A model generated the notes under the pieces. It worked only from the letters and a program-made list of their open reading frames with translations. It did not search any database and had not been told where the DNA came from. A DNA stretch of 6,701 nt, from positions 1 through 6,701 of the forward strand of contig CBDUQP010000165.1 in assembly GCA_965369385.1 (NCBI GenBank), read 5' to 3'. Shown here in pieces: positions 1 through 5,388 of this stretch. Positions within the stretch are counted from its first letter, which is position 1, and the number at the start of each line of letters is the position of its first letter. Source of the stretch: CBDUQP01 sp965369385. Lineage in GTDB: Bacteria > Planctomycetota > Phycisphaerae > SM23-33. The translations under genes and the position numbers were made by a program.

Positions 1-156
1 GGGATGTCCCTCTCCATCGCCGTTCTGTTGCGCTTCGAATGTGAATTCGCCATATTGATATATGACTGCGCCCTGCACCAGCCTGTCCGACAGGCAGGTA
101 GCTTCAACGACGCAGGGTGCAATGACGTGCACGGGTCAGATATTTGCGGGCGTGTG

Positions 157-186
157 GCATGGCGACCTCCCTTCGCCGAGCCATGC
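157..186. repeat. REP-like palindrome, copy A
   Basis: The arms GCATGGC (157-163) and GCCATGC (180-186) are perfect inverted repeats. The block at 151-166 matches the block at 1911-1926 at 15 of 16 positions, and each copy begins an inverted repeat on GCATGGCGA or CATGGCGAC. The second copy overlaps a RAYT transposase remnant. RAYTs are known to be associated with short extragenic palindromes of this kind, so I infer both are REP-family elements. Only two copies can be seen, so family membership is unproven. Confidence 0.45.
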
Positions 187-191
187 GACCG

Positions 192-219
192 GCTAACATG
201 TGGTGCACCGACCGTTAGC
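192..219. repeat. Nested 28-bp dyad
   Basis: The outer arms GCTAAC (192-197) and GTTAGC (214-219) are perfect inverted repeats. They share their centre (between 205 and 206) with an inner 8-bp palindrome, GGTGCACC (202-209), with four unpaired bases on each side. Two nested dyads on one axis could be a protein-binding site or part of a mobile-element end. It lies 65 bp beyond the protease hairpin. No function can be assigned. Confidence 0.4.
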
Positions 220-283
220 TCCACAGCGTAGCCCACGCGTACAGAACAAGGTATGTACGCTGTCAACTGGTGGCCGCGCAAGA

Positions 284-313
284 CATCGCCCCGCAGCTAC
301 CCGCGGGGCGATG
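284..313 (-). terminator. Terminator-like hairpin after the protease gene
   Basis: A perfect 11-bp GC-rich stem, CATCGCCCCGC (284-294) against its complement at 303-313, has an 8-nt loop. It starts 30 bp past the stop codon of the minus-strand protease gene. Read on the minus strand, the downstream sequence begins TCTTG and lacks a real U-tract. It may therefore be a weak or factor-assisted terminator, or a 3'-end stabilising stem. Confidence 0.55.
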
Positions 314-343
314 GATCTACCGTTTCTACTTTCGCAGGCCGTA

Positions 344-1309
344 TCAGGCCTTCCGCCGGCGCCTCAGGGCGACCATGCCCCCGAAGACCAGCAGCGACAG
401 CGTGGCCGGCTCGGGAACGATATTCGTATAGCCGATGTCTGCGAGAATGCCCAGCTCAATATCACTGTACTCACGAGCATCAAGCTTGCCAGCGGATTGG
501 GCGACCGCGTTCATCAACTTGAAGTTGGGCGCGAGGAACGTGGCGTCGTCCAAGTGGCTCCCGCCGGAACTGCCCTCCTCCCAAGTGGTCGGTGCATACA
601 GGGGCACGCAGGCGCCGTAGGCGGCGTAGGCGTTGGGCCCGGCGAAGAACAGGCTGGATCCGCCGTCCTTGGCATCCTCCCAGCGAGTGCTATTCAGGCT
701 ATAGTCATTATCGATGATGAAGTCGCCTGCAGCATCGACGAGCCACTCGTCCATCGGTGTCCACGCGCTTGGCGTGCCAGCGTCGTCGCCCCAAATGCTG
801 CTGCCATCCTCAGCCGGGGTTGCCATAAAGCCCAACGCGTGAGTGATTTCGTGCATCGCGGTGCTGATGAAGTCGAGTTGGCCGGCCCCGATCGTATCTC
901 CAAGCGCCCAGGTGTGATCCTGGAAGTTCCAGTTAATCTCTCCGTCCGCCACTCCAGGCGCAGGGTCGGCGCCGCCCAGGATCTTGATCATGACATCGCC
1001 CTGGCTACCAAATCCGTTGCCGGGGAACGCAGCGTTCCAATTCGTACCGGCGCTGGCCAACATGTCGTCGTCCGTGGAGCCCCCGTTGACGTCAATGTCG
1101 ATCGTGGCGTCATAGTTGATGAAACACGCGCCGACTCGCCCGGCCGCATCGGCAAGTGCTGCTCGCCGGGCGGGCCCGTGGGTCGGGTCGTTGAAGCCTA
1201 CATTGATATCGACGTAGTTGAAGCTGAACTGAACATCGGCCACAGCCGAGTCGACCACAGCCAATGCGGCCAAGCATACAGCGAATCCTCGTAAGATATT
1301 TCTGGACAT
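344..1309 (-). CDS. Exported HEXXH metalloprotease-like protein with PEP-CTERM sorting tail
   Basis: Residue numbers assume the start at 1309 (321 aa). Residues 1-24 form a signal peptide: basic MSRNILR, a hydrophobic core, and a likely cleavage after AVA. A zincin motif, HEITHALGF, lies at 153-161 (H153, E154, H157, G160). The 11th motif position, which is the third zinc ligand in classic metzincins, is Ala163. A later SHLDD (H252) and an LMN segment occur where related secreted proteases have conserved residues, so H252 might supply the missing ligand (inference). The C-terminus (298-321) is a canonical PEP-CTERM tail: VPEPA, a short hydrophobic helix, then RRRRKA. Such tails direct exosortase-dependent sorting at the cell envelope. 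The upstream start at 1345 also has an AGGA motif and would give 333 aa. I prefer 1309 because it has the stronger Shine-Dalgarno and the shorter signal peptide. The gene appears monocistronic. Substrate unknown. Confidence 0.85.
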   Translation of the reverse strand: MSRNILRGFAVCLAALAVVDSAVADVQFSFNYVDINVGFNDPTHGPARRAALADAAGRVGACFINYDATIDIDVNGGSTDDDMLASAGTNWNAAFPGNGFGSQGDVMIKILGGADPAPGVADGEINWNFQDHTWALGDTIGAGQLDFISTAMHEITHALGFMATPAEDGSSIWGDDAGTPSAWTPMDEWLVDAAGDFIIDNDYSLNSTRWEDAKDGGSSLFFAGPNAYAAYGACVPLYAPTTWEEGSSGGSHLDDATFLAPNFKLMNAVAQSAGKLDAREYSDIELGILADIGYTNIVPEPATLSLLVFGGMVALRRRRKA

Positions 1310-1316
1310 AAGTCTT

Positions 1317-1321
1317 CTCCT
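1317..1321 (-). promoter_or_regulatory. Shine-Dalgarno deciding the protease start
   Basis: On the minus strand AGGAG stands 7 nt before the ATG at 1309. In the longer reading this same stretch would be codons AGG AGA AGA, a run of usually rare arginine codons, which suggests it is a ribosome binding site and not coding. The competing start at 1345 has only AGGA, 8 nt upstream. Confidence 0.55.
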
Positions 1322-1345
1322 AACGGCGTTCTTGTTGATGTGCAT

Positions 1346-1781
1346 AGAAGTTATCCTGGTAACAGCGTGGGAGTCTTTGGTTTCGACATTGCCAGCCCCT
1401 ACGAGAGCAATCTACCGACCACTGCCCCACAGTTGCCAATGGTCGCGTCATTCACTCTTGCGTCATTCACTCTTGCAGATAGACGCTAGCTGGCGTAAAC
1501 ACTGAGCATCTCTTGCTTGCAGAAATCCAGGAAGGGAACTAACGGCTGTCTCTCACCCTACCCTCACAGTAGAACTTGCCCGCCCCTTCGGCCGGTTCAG
1601 GCGGCAACAGGCGAGTATTCGCCATATCATCCCCCATCCCTAGCGGAGTACGTGACGGTAGTCCCAACGGCACGATTATACCTATCCCACAGTACTTGTC
1701 AATCCTCATATTCGCACACCAGCGGGCAGGAACCGTTGTTCTAGTTATTCGGAGTTGTGCGTCGGGGCGTCGGATGCGGGC
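1346..1781. other. Intergenic region without a recognised gene
   Basis: Neither strand gives a protein I recognise. The frames here either read through the RAYT remnant in antisense or lack any domain. The stretch should hold the promoter of the minus-strand protease gene, but no convincing -35/-10 pair was found. It contains one 15-bp tandem duplication at 1445-1474 and, next to the protease start, a small GTTA/TAAC dyad that places the alternative AGGA motif in its loop. Confidence 0.5.
1445..1474. repeat. Perfect 15-bp tandem duplication
   Basis: The unit GCGTCATTCACTCTT occurs twice head to tail (1445-1459 and 1460-1474), followed by the first two bases of a third unit. With only two identical copies it most likely records a recent slippage or duplication. 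No coding role is apparent. Confidence 0.85.
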
Positions 1782-1961
1782 ATGCCACGGGCACGTCGGG
1801 CGAATCTGGGTGGGTACTGCTATCACGTTCTGAACCGCGTGAACACGGGGATGACGCTGTTTGAGGGCGATGCCGACTATGAACACGTCAGAGTGCCGAA
1901 CAGGATTGGGCGGGTGGCATGGCGACACATAGCCGTACCGTGGGTCGCCATGATGATATGA
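1782..1961 (+). pseudogene. 5' remnant of a REP-associated tyrosine transposase (RAYT)
   Basis: The frame starts MPRARRANLGGYCYHVLNR and continues to a DADYEHV segment ending near 1889. This matches the conserved N-terminus of the Y1/IS200-like RAYT family (MPR-R--GG--YHVLNRG----LF---DY). Full-length members are roughly 200 aa or more, with a catalytic tyrosine and an HUH (His-hydrophobic-His) metal-binding motif. Here similarity stops after about 36 residues. The rest of the frame reads through a REP-like palindrome to a stop at 1961, so the HUH motif and catalytic tyrosine are absent. The usual glycine after LNR is valine. RAYTs are thought to be single-copy domesticated transposases that act on REP sequences. 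This fragment cannot be active and could depend only on an intact relative elsewhere. Identified from remembered family consensus. Confidence 0.72.
1918..1952. repeat. REP-like palindrome, copy B
   Basis: The perfect 9-bp arms CATGGCGAC (1918-1926) and GTCGCCATG (1944-1952) flank a 17-nt loop. It begins about 28 bp after RAYT similarity ends and shares its left flank and left arm with copy A near the window start (15 of 16 positions at 1911-1926 versus 151-166). Its position at the break in a RAYT fragment supports a REP-type identity and suggests that recombination or insertion here truncated the transposase. Confidence 0.55.
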
Positions 1962-2062
1962 AGAGAAGGCATCCTTCATTACGAGAATATTGGCGATGAC
2001 GTTCACGCTGCAACTACTGATTTGGCTGTCGAGCGGAATGCGAGAATTCGTTGCCCTTGGCA

Positions 2063-2860
2063 TTACCATGCCTTGGAGGGTGGTACTCCCAGAATGCGTT
2101 TGAATAGTTTTGAGAAGTAGAACTGGTCGACGAAGCCCACCTTGGCGGCTGCGCTTTTTACGCTTTCGCCTTGTGCGAGCAGTTCATTGGCTATGAGTAT
2201 TCGGTGGCGATTCAGATATTCAGTGGGCGTCGTACCGAGTTCATGTCGGAACAGGTGGTTTATGTATTGCGGGGTCAGTCCGAACTCCGCCGACAGGTCC
2301 TGACGAGTAACGGGCACGCCCATGTGCTCTCGCAGGTAACTCTTCATCTGCTCAAGGCGGCTCAATGTGTTGGGCGTCGGGCACGGGCCCCAGTGATCGA
2401 CAAGTCTCAACCATATGCAGTGTGCTATCGTTGAGATGAGTTTGTCTCGATGGCGACGATGACTCTTGAACACGTTCGTAATGTCCTTGAACAAATTCTC
2501 CATCGGACCAAAATCATCGATATGGGTCACGCTTTGCGGCATGGGGTCTGTGCGGTAGTCTCCACCTGCCCATGTGCCCGATTGGCATAGTTCCATGTGA
2601 ACGCACGAGATTGTGCTTTTGGCGGGGGCAGAAACGTCATAGAGCGTGTGTTCGATGGCCGGCTCGATGAATAGTATGTCGCCTTTCTCTACATGCAGGG
2701 CGTTGCCGAGCATGTCGTCGTAGTAAAGACGGCCGCGTATTACGAACACGAGTTCGGGGTCCTCGATGATCCTGGGCCCCCATATCGCACCGGGTATAGG
2801 GTCAAAGTAGTTGGCCATTCGCGGTTTTGGTACTGCTGATTCTGCTGTAATTGTTCTCAT
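2063..2860 (-). CDS. AraC-family transcriptional regulator with cupin sensor domain
   Basis: A 265-residue cytosolic DNA-binding regulator. Residues about 15-95 form the AraC-type cupin sensor (ELVFVIRGRLYY at 37-48, EKGDILFIEP at 58-67, E70-H71), which in this family binds a small ligand, often a sugar. The C-terminal domain holds two helix-turn-helix motifs: VTRQDLSAEFGLTPQYINHL at 184-203, and SVKSAAAKVGF with FYFSKLFKRILGVPPS at about 233-262. The latter fits the family signature. The protein ends at PSKAW, a few residues shorter at the C-terminus than many relatives. The start at 2860 is chosen because AGAGG lies 10 nt upstream. The in-frame ATG at 2896 has no ribosome binding site. It diverges from the URO-D-like gene across 162 bp, the usual arrangement for a regulator of its neighbour, probably with autoregulation. 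Ligand unknown. Confidence 0.92.
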   Translation of the reverse strand: MRTITAESAVPKPRMANYFDPIPGAIWGPRIIEDPELVFVIRGRLYYDDMLGNALHVEKGDILFIEPAIEHTLYDVSAPAKSTISCVHMELCQSGTWAGGDYRTDPMPQSVTHIDDFGPMENLFKDITNVFKSHRRHRDKLISTIAHCIWLRLVDHWGPCPTPNTLSRLEQMKSYLREHMGVPVTRQDLSAEFGLTPQYINHLFRHELGTTPTEYLNRHRILIANELLAQGESVKSAAAKVGFVDQFYFSKLFKRILGVPPSKAW

Positions 2861-2887
2861 GTTTGGGAAACCTCTGTTTATATTACT

Positions 2888-2915
2888 ATTGTACATGTGA
2901 TGTGATTTATGTCTA
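2888..2915 (-). promoter_or_regulatory. Candidate sigma-70-type promoter for the AraC gene
   Basis: Read on the minus strand, TAGACA (2915-2910) and TACAAT (2893-2888) each match 5 of 6 consensus bases with a 16-nt spacer. Transcription would start near 2881, leaving a short leader that still includes the AGAGG ribosome binding site at 2871-2875. The -35 box overlaps one arm of the inverted repeat at 2915-2945 by a single base. Confidence 0.38.
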
Positions 2916-2945
2916 TTCTATATAGTGGTAGTGTGGAAATAGAAT
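2915..2945. promoter_or_regulatory. Candidate operator: inverted repeat in the divergent intergenic region
   Basis: ATTCTAT (2915-2921) and ATAGAAT (2939-2945) are perfect inverted repeats separated by 17 nt, so their centres are 24 bp apart, slightly over two helical turns. Nearby, GTACATGTG (2891-2899) and GTACATATG (2955-2963) form a direct repeat (8 of 9 bases) 64 bp apart. AraC-type proteins commonly bind paired sites in such spacers. The assignment is inference from position and symmetry only. Confidence 0.3.
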
Positions 2946-3007
2946 GTTTCTGAAGTACATATGCCAGTTCGCGTTGGCGGGCTGGTGTTTCGTTGACAGA
3001 CTTGTCT

Positions 3008-3013
3008 GAGGAG
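3008..3013 (+). promoter_or_regulatory. Shine-Dalgarno deciding the URO-D-like start
   Basis: GAGGAG lies 9 nt before the ATG at 3023. The upstream TTG at 2993 lacks a ribosome binding site. A short dyad, CAGAC-TT-GTCTG (2997-3008), ends on the first base of this motif and could influence access to it. Confidence 0.5.
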
Positions 3014-3022
3014 ACAGCCAGG

Positions 3023-4144
3023 ATGGATATTACACCGTGCAGGCCCAAGTGGAAGGGCACGATGACCGCGCGTGAGCGTTTCAACAATCAGATGCACTAC
3101 AAGCCCATCGACAGATGTTTCAACATGGAGTTTGGGTACTGGACCGAGAATTTTACGGAGTGGGATATCTTCGTAGAAAACGGGATCAAGACCAATGAGC
3201 AGGCCGACGTGTTCTTCAACTTCGATCGCATCGAGGTGGAGATGGGCGTTGCCTGGATGTGCCCGATGTACGAACAGGAGATATTGGAGGAGAAGGAGAC
3301 GACGAACGTTATCAGGAACGTGCACGGTCTGATCGCGGAGGTTCCCAAGGACGGCCATGATACTATTCCGCACTATGTCGGGGCGACTGTAGTTACTCCT
3401 GAAGATTGGAAGAAGGCCAAGGAAGAACGCTTCAACGTTGACAGTCCCGAAAGGACGGTTGACCTGGAAGCACTCAAGCAGAAGCATCCTGCTGACAGGG
3501 ATTATCCCGTTGGCGTGCACTGTGGATCGATGATAGGCAGTGTGCGAGACATGCTCACCTTCGAAGGTTTGGCGTATGCAAGCTTTGACTATCCCGACAT
3601 GGTCGAAGACATTGTGGAGACAGCTTGTCAACTTACCGAGAAGTATTTGGACCAGGTCTTGGGCGTGGTGGACTTTGACTATGCTACCGGCTGGGAAGAT
3701 ATCTGCTTCAAGAACGGTCCGATAGTAAGCGTGGATTTCTTCCGTGATGTGGTGGCTCCGCGTTACAAACGAATCCATGAACGCCTTAAGAAGCACGGGA
3801 TCGATTTGTGGTATACAGACTGCGACGGCGACGTCCGCCCGATCCTGAAGATATTCATGGACAATGGCATCAACTGCATGTTCCCGTACGAAGTGAACTG
3901 CTGCTGCCATCCTGGCGAGCTGCTTGACGAGTTCGGCCCCCAGCTGAGGCTCATGGGCGGCGTGGACAAGCTTGAGCTCGGCAAGGGTCCCGAGGCCATC
4001 AAGGCATACATGGAGACGCTGGCTCCGTACGTTGAAAAGGGCGGTTATATTCCGTTCTGCGATCACCGCTGCCCGCCGAACGTGAAGACCGGGGACTACA
4101 TCTACTATCTGGACCTGAAAGAAGAGATGTTCGGAATGAAGTGA
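3023..4144 (+). CDS. Uroporphyrinogen decarboxylase (URO-D) superfamily protein, MtaA/CmuA-like methyltransferase fold
   Basis: A 373-residue cytosolic protein expected to fold as one URO-D TIM barrel. The opening TARERFNNQMHYKPIDRCFN (15-34) is the typical N-terminus of this superfamily. It is probably not the haem-pathway HemE. The layout resembles the zinc-dependent branch that moves methyl groups to or from corrinoid or thiol carriers, whose HxC...C motif binds zinc. Here the matching segment is YTDCDGD (264-270), with Thr265 in place of His and Cys267 kept. The distal cysteine lies in FCDHRCPP (C346, H348, C350). A run of three cysteines and a histidine (293-296) is an extra possible metal site. 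The start at 3023 has GAGGAG 9 nt upstream. An ATG at 3062 with GGAAGG is the alternative. It is divergent from an AraC gene and monocistronic. No corrinoid protein is adjacent and the substrate is unknown. Confidence 0.85.
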   Translation: MDITPCRPKWKGTMTARERFNNQMHYKPIDRCFNMEFGYWTENFTEWDIFVENGIKTNEQADVFFNFDRIEVEMGVAWMCPMYEQEILEEKETTNVIRNVHGLIAEVPKDGHDTIPHYVGATVVTPEDWKKAKEERFNVDSPERTVDLEALKQKHPADRDYPVGVHCGSMIGSVRDMLTFEGLAYASFDYPDMVEDIVETACQLTEKYLDQVLGVVDFDYATGWEDICFKNGPIVSVDFFRDVVAPRYKRIHERLKKHGIDLWYTDCDGDVRPILKIFMDNGINCMFPYEVNCCCHPGELLDEFGPQLRLMGGVDKLELGKGPEAIKAYMETLAPYVEKGGYIPFCDHRCPPNVKTGDYIYYLDLKEEMFGMK

Positions 4145-4288
4145 TTTTTGGATGGCCAAGCGACGGTTGAAAGTGCTTGATTATCCTCGCCTGCCTGCTG
4201 ATTCGGGCATGTAATATCTACAGTACTTGCGTTACATGGCATCAAATACGAAGCTGCGCAACAGCGAAAATGTAGGTTCAATACTGAT

Positions 4289-4326
4289 GAATGGGGCTCA
4301 TGAAATGCGTTGCATGAGCCCCGTTC
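4289..4326 (+). terminator. Intrinsic terminator of the URO-D-like gene
   Basis: A 14-bp stem (4289-4302 with 4313-4326, one G-U wobble) has the core GGGGCTCATG pairing perfectly with CATGAGCCCC around a 10-nt loop. TTTATG follows. The U-tract is short but the stem is very stable. It lies 144 bp past the stop codon, so the transcript would carry a long 3' untranslated region. It could act in either direction. Confidence 0.65.
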
Positions 4327-4432
4327 TTTATGTCTCCTGTGTATTAGTGTATGGGGGCGAAGGAGGTGCTTGTCAAACGATAACTGTAGCGGTTTAGTGA
4401 CTTTGTCAGACGGTCGTGTGAGCAGAAAGCTC

Positions 4433-4459
4433 TTGCAATTCAGTTGATAATGGTATAGT
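4433..4459 (+). promoter_or_regulatory. Candidate extended -10 promoter for the small exported protein gene
   Basis: TATAGT (4454-4459) matches 5 of 6 bases of the -10 consensus and is preceded by TGG, giving the extended TGn motif. TTGCAA (4433-4438) could be the -35 box with a short 15-nt spacer, which the extended -10 may tolerate. Transcription would begin near 4466, about 64 nt before the ATG. Confidence 0.42.
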
Positions 4460-4529
4460 GTGAGGTTGGCAGAGGGATGTTTCTTTTGGAGGGGCAGTAT
4501 CTTAGTGTTCCACTTGTGATGGAGGAACT

Positions 4530-5195
4530 ATGAAGTTGGGCAGGATCATTATTAGTGGTATCGTTCTATCGTTGGCTGTCGTATCGGCACAGGCCTCGAG
4601 TGTTCTCTATATGGAAATCTTTGTGGCGGCCAATTCTTTCGGGCCCAAAACGGTTGAGGTTCTTGCTGTCGAGCAAGCCGATGATTCAGTGGGCTTGGCT
4701 CGGGTGGCGATTAGACAGGAACGCTTCACGTCACTGGGCGAAGCAGACGAGAATCCAGAAGAGAATCCAGAGGAAGCAGTCTCGGGTCTGGCTTTGGGCG
4801 ACGATTTGCAGATGGACGGTATTATCGTTAATGGTGGGTTCTGCCGGAAAATCTGTACACGTCTGACTATTCCTGATTTGACCTATCCTCGCACCACAAT
4901 AATCAGCATTCGGCGATTTTTTAGCAATATTCTTGTTGATACCAGTGATATTAATGGCAGCACTTGGATGACGGGCGATGTGACGTCCGGCGACACACAG
5001 GGCGACAACTCTGATGCCTCGAACGCCGAGATGGCCGATACGGGCGCCAGTGTTGAATCCGACTTTGCTGTCTTAGACGCGGCCCACTCGATGCTCCTTA
5101 AGCCCGTCCCTATGCTGTTGCTCAGTTTTGCTGGGCTGGCAGTAATCGGATGGCGGCGGTGGCGCACCGTGCTTTCACCTGTTCGGCGAAGGTGA
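4530..5195 (+). CDS. Small exported protein with atypical C-terminal anchor (PEP-CTERM-like)
   Basis: A 221-residue protein I do not recognise. MKLGRIIISGIVLSLAVVSAQA (1-22) is a clear signal peptide, with cleavage predicted after AQA. The mature part is acidic, with an ENPE repeat (74-81), two nearby cysteines in GGFCRKIC, and a Ser/Asp/Thr-rich low-complexity stretch before the tail. The C-terminus has the three-part form of an exosortase tail: KPVP at 191-194, a short hydrophobic helix to about 208, then a basic end (RRWRTVLSPVRRR). The PEP triplet is replaced by PVP. It may be a divergent sorting signal or simply a single-pass anchor. GGAGGAACT immediately before ATG supports the start. 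It is monocistronic between its own promoter and a strong terminator. An envelope or matrix role is inference. Confidence 0.7.
   Translation: MKLGRIIISGIVLSLAVVSAQASSVLYMEIFVAANSFGPKTVEVLAVEQADDSVGLARVAIRQERFTSLGEADENPEENPEEAVSGLALGDDLQMDGIIVNGGFCRKICTRLTIPDLTYPRTTIISIRRFFSNILVDTSDINGSTWMTGDVTSGDTQGDNSDASNAEMADTGASVESDFAVLDAAHSMLLKPVPMLLLSFAGLAVIGWRRWRTVLSPVRRR
4749..4772 (+). repeat. 12-bp in-frame tandem duplication
   Basis: Two copies of GAGAATCCAGAA/G (11 of 12 bases identical) lie head to tail and encode ENPE-ENPE inside the exported protein. Being a multiple of three, the duplication keeps the frame. It looks like a recent expansion in an acidic linker and may vary in length between strains. 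Confidence 0.8.
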
Positions 5196-5197
5196 AA
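5173..5197 (+). other. Hairpin spanning the stop codon of the exported protein gene
   Basis: TTTCACCT (5173-5180) pairs perfectly with AGGTGAAA (5190-5197) around a 9-nt loop. The right arm contains the TGA stop at 5193-5195. It lies 8 bp upstream of the main terminator, so the transcript would end with two tandem stem-loops. It may be chance, or may slow transcription or protect the 3' end. Confidence 0.4.
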
Positions 5198-5205
5198 ACA
5201 GATTG

Positions 5206-5241
5206 AAAACCGCAGCAGCCGGAGGGCTCTGCGGTTTTCTT
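5206..5241 (+). terminator. Strong intrinsic terminator
   Basis: AAAACCGCAG (5206-5215) pairs perfectly with CTGCGGTTTT (5229-5238). After a one-base bulge there is a further inner AGCC/GGCT stem and a GGAG loop. TTTTCTT follows immediately. It starts 10 bp past the stop codon of the exported protein gene and is the clearest terminator in the window. The A-tract on the left arm means it could also work on the minus strand, against transcription leaving the IS element. Confidence 0.9.
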
Positions 5242-5349
5242 ATGCGCTGACGCTGCTCTGGATGGGTGGTATGCGGTATGACGATTTGTGCATTTGCGAT
5301 ACGGGCGGGCAGTGCGTCATGGCGTCTTTGGTCGCAAAACTGGGGGGGG

Positions 5350-5388
5350 ATTTACATTTGAAGTGTCCCCGTAAATTAGGGACGGTGC
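5350..5388. repeat. REP-like palindromic sequence abutting the IS left end
   Basis: Interleaved inverted repeats are visible: ATTTAC (5350-5355) with GTAAAT (5371-5376), and GTCCC (5365-5369) with GGGAC (5379-5383). The GTCCC...GGGACGGTGCC pattern resembles short dispersed palindromes I recall from planctomycete and deltaproteobacterial genomes. That is a memory-based inference. It directly abuts the IS left terminus at 5389, so the IS may have inserted into it, or part of it may belong to the IS end. The 5242-5349 stretch before it holds nothing recognisable. Confidence 0.35.

Larger units (their letters stand above)
1..283. other. Non-coding stretch with several palindromes
   Basis: No convincing gene is visible. 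The open frame at 4-231 has no recognisable domain and no good ribosome binding site, and part of it translates a REP-like palindrome, so it is not called. The stretch is rich in dyad symmetry. Near-complementary arms lie at 67-76 and 112-121 (9 of 10 positions), enclosing a small GCCTG/CAGGC hairpin at 81-95. A REP-like palindrome follows at 157-186 and a nested dyad at 192-219. Intergenic or mobile-element debris is the simplest reading. A neighbouring gene may lie just left of the window. Confidence 0.5.
4145..4529. other. Intergenic region with terminator and promoter, no gene
   Basis: No coding sequence is supported. From left to right it holds a weak 7-bp inverted repeat (CATGTAA 4208-4214 and TTACATG 4232-4238), the strong hairpin at 4289-4326, and a candidate promoter at 4433-4459 for the downstream gene. 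The inferred leader of that gene is about 64 nt. A GGAGG-like motif near 4362 precedes only a 25-codon TTG frame with no recognisable product. Confidence 0.55.

Noticed and set aside
192..219. Possible integron attC site (AAC...GTT arms)
   Set aside because: At 28 bp it is too short, the outer 7-mers do not fit RYYYAAC/GTTRRRY, and no integrase or cassette array is seen.
4..231. 75-codon plus-strand open frame at the window start
   Set aside because: No domain, no good ribosome binding site, and its GRVAWR-containing stretch is simply the translation of the REP-like palindrome, which gives the same residues at 1909-1926.
200..1294. Long plus-strand open frame opposite the protease gene
   Set aside because: It is antisense to a gene with a signal peptide, HEXXH motif and PEP-CTERM tail. 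Its own translation shows no recognisable domain.
1539..2069. 176-codon minus-strand frame across the RAYT remnant
   Set aside because: It runs antisense through the RAYT fragment and the REP-like palindrome, and has no recognisable motif.
3023..4144. True haem-pathway uroporphyrinogen decarboxylase (HemE)
   Set aside because: The sequence has the MtaA-like late cysteine motifs and no haem-biosynthesis neighbours. An AraC partner suggests a catabolic or methyl-transfer role instead.
2918..4159. Long minus-strand open frame opposite the URO-D-like gene
   Set aside because: The plus strand matches the URO-D superfamily from end to end. The antisense frame is a codon-bias shadow without domains.
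4370..4447. 25-codon TTG frame after a GGAGG-like motif upstream of the exported protein gene
   Set aside because: Too short, non-ATG start, no recognisable product, and it overlaps the candidate promoter of the next gene.
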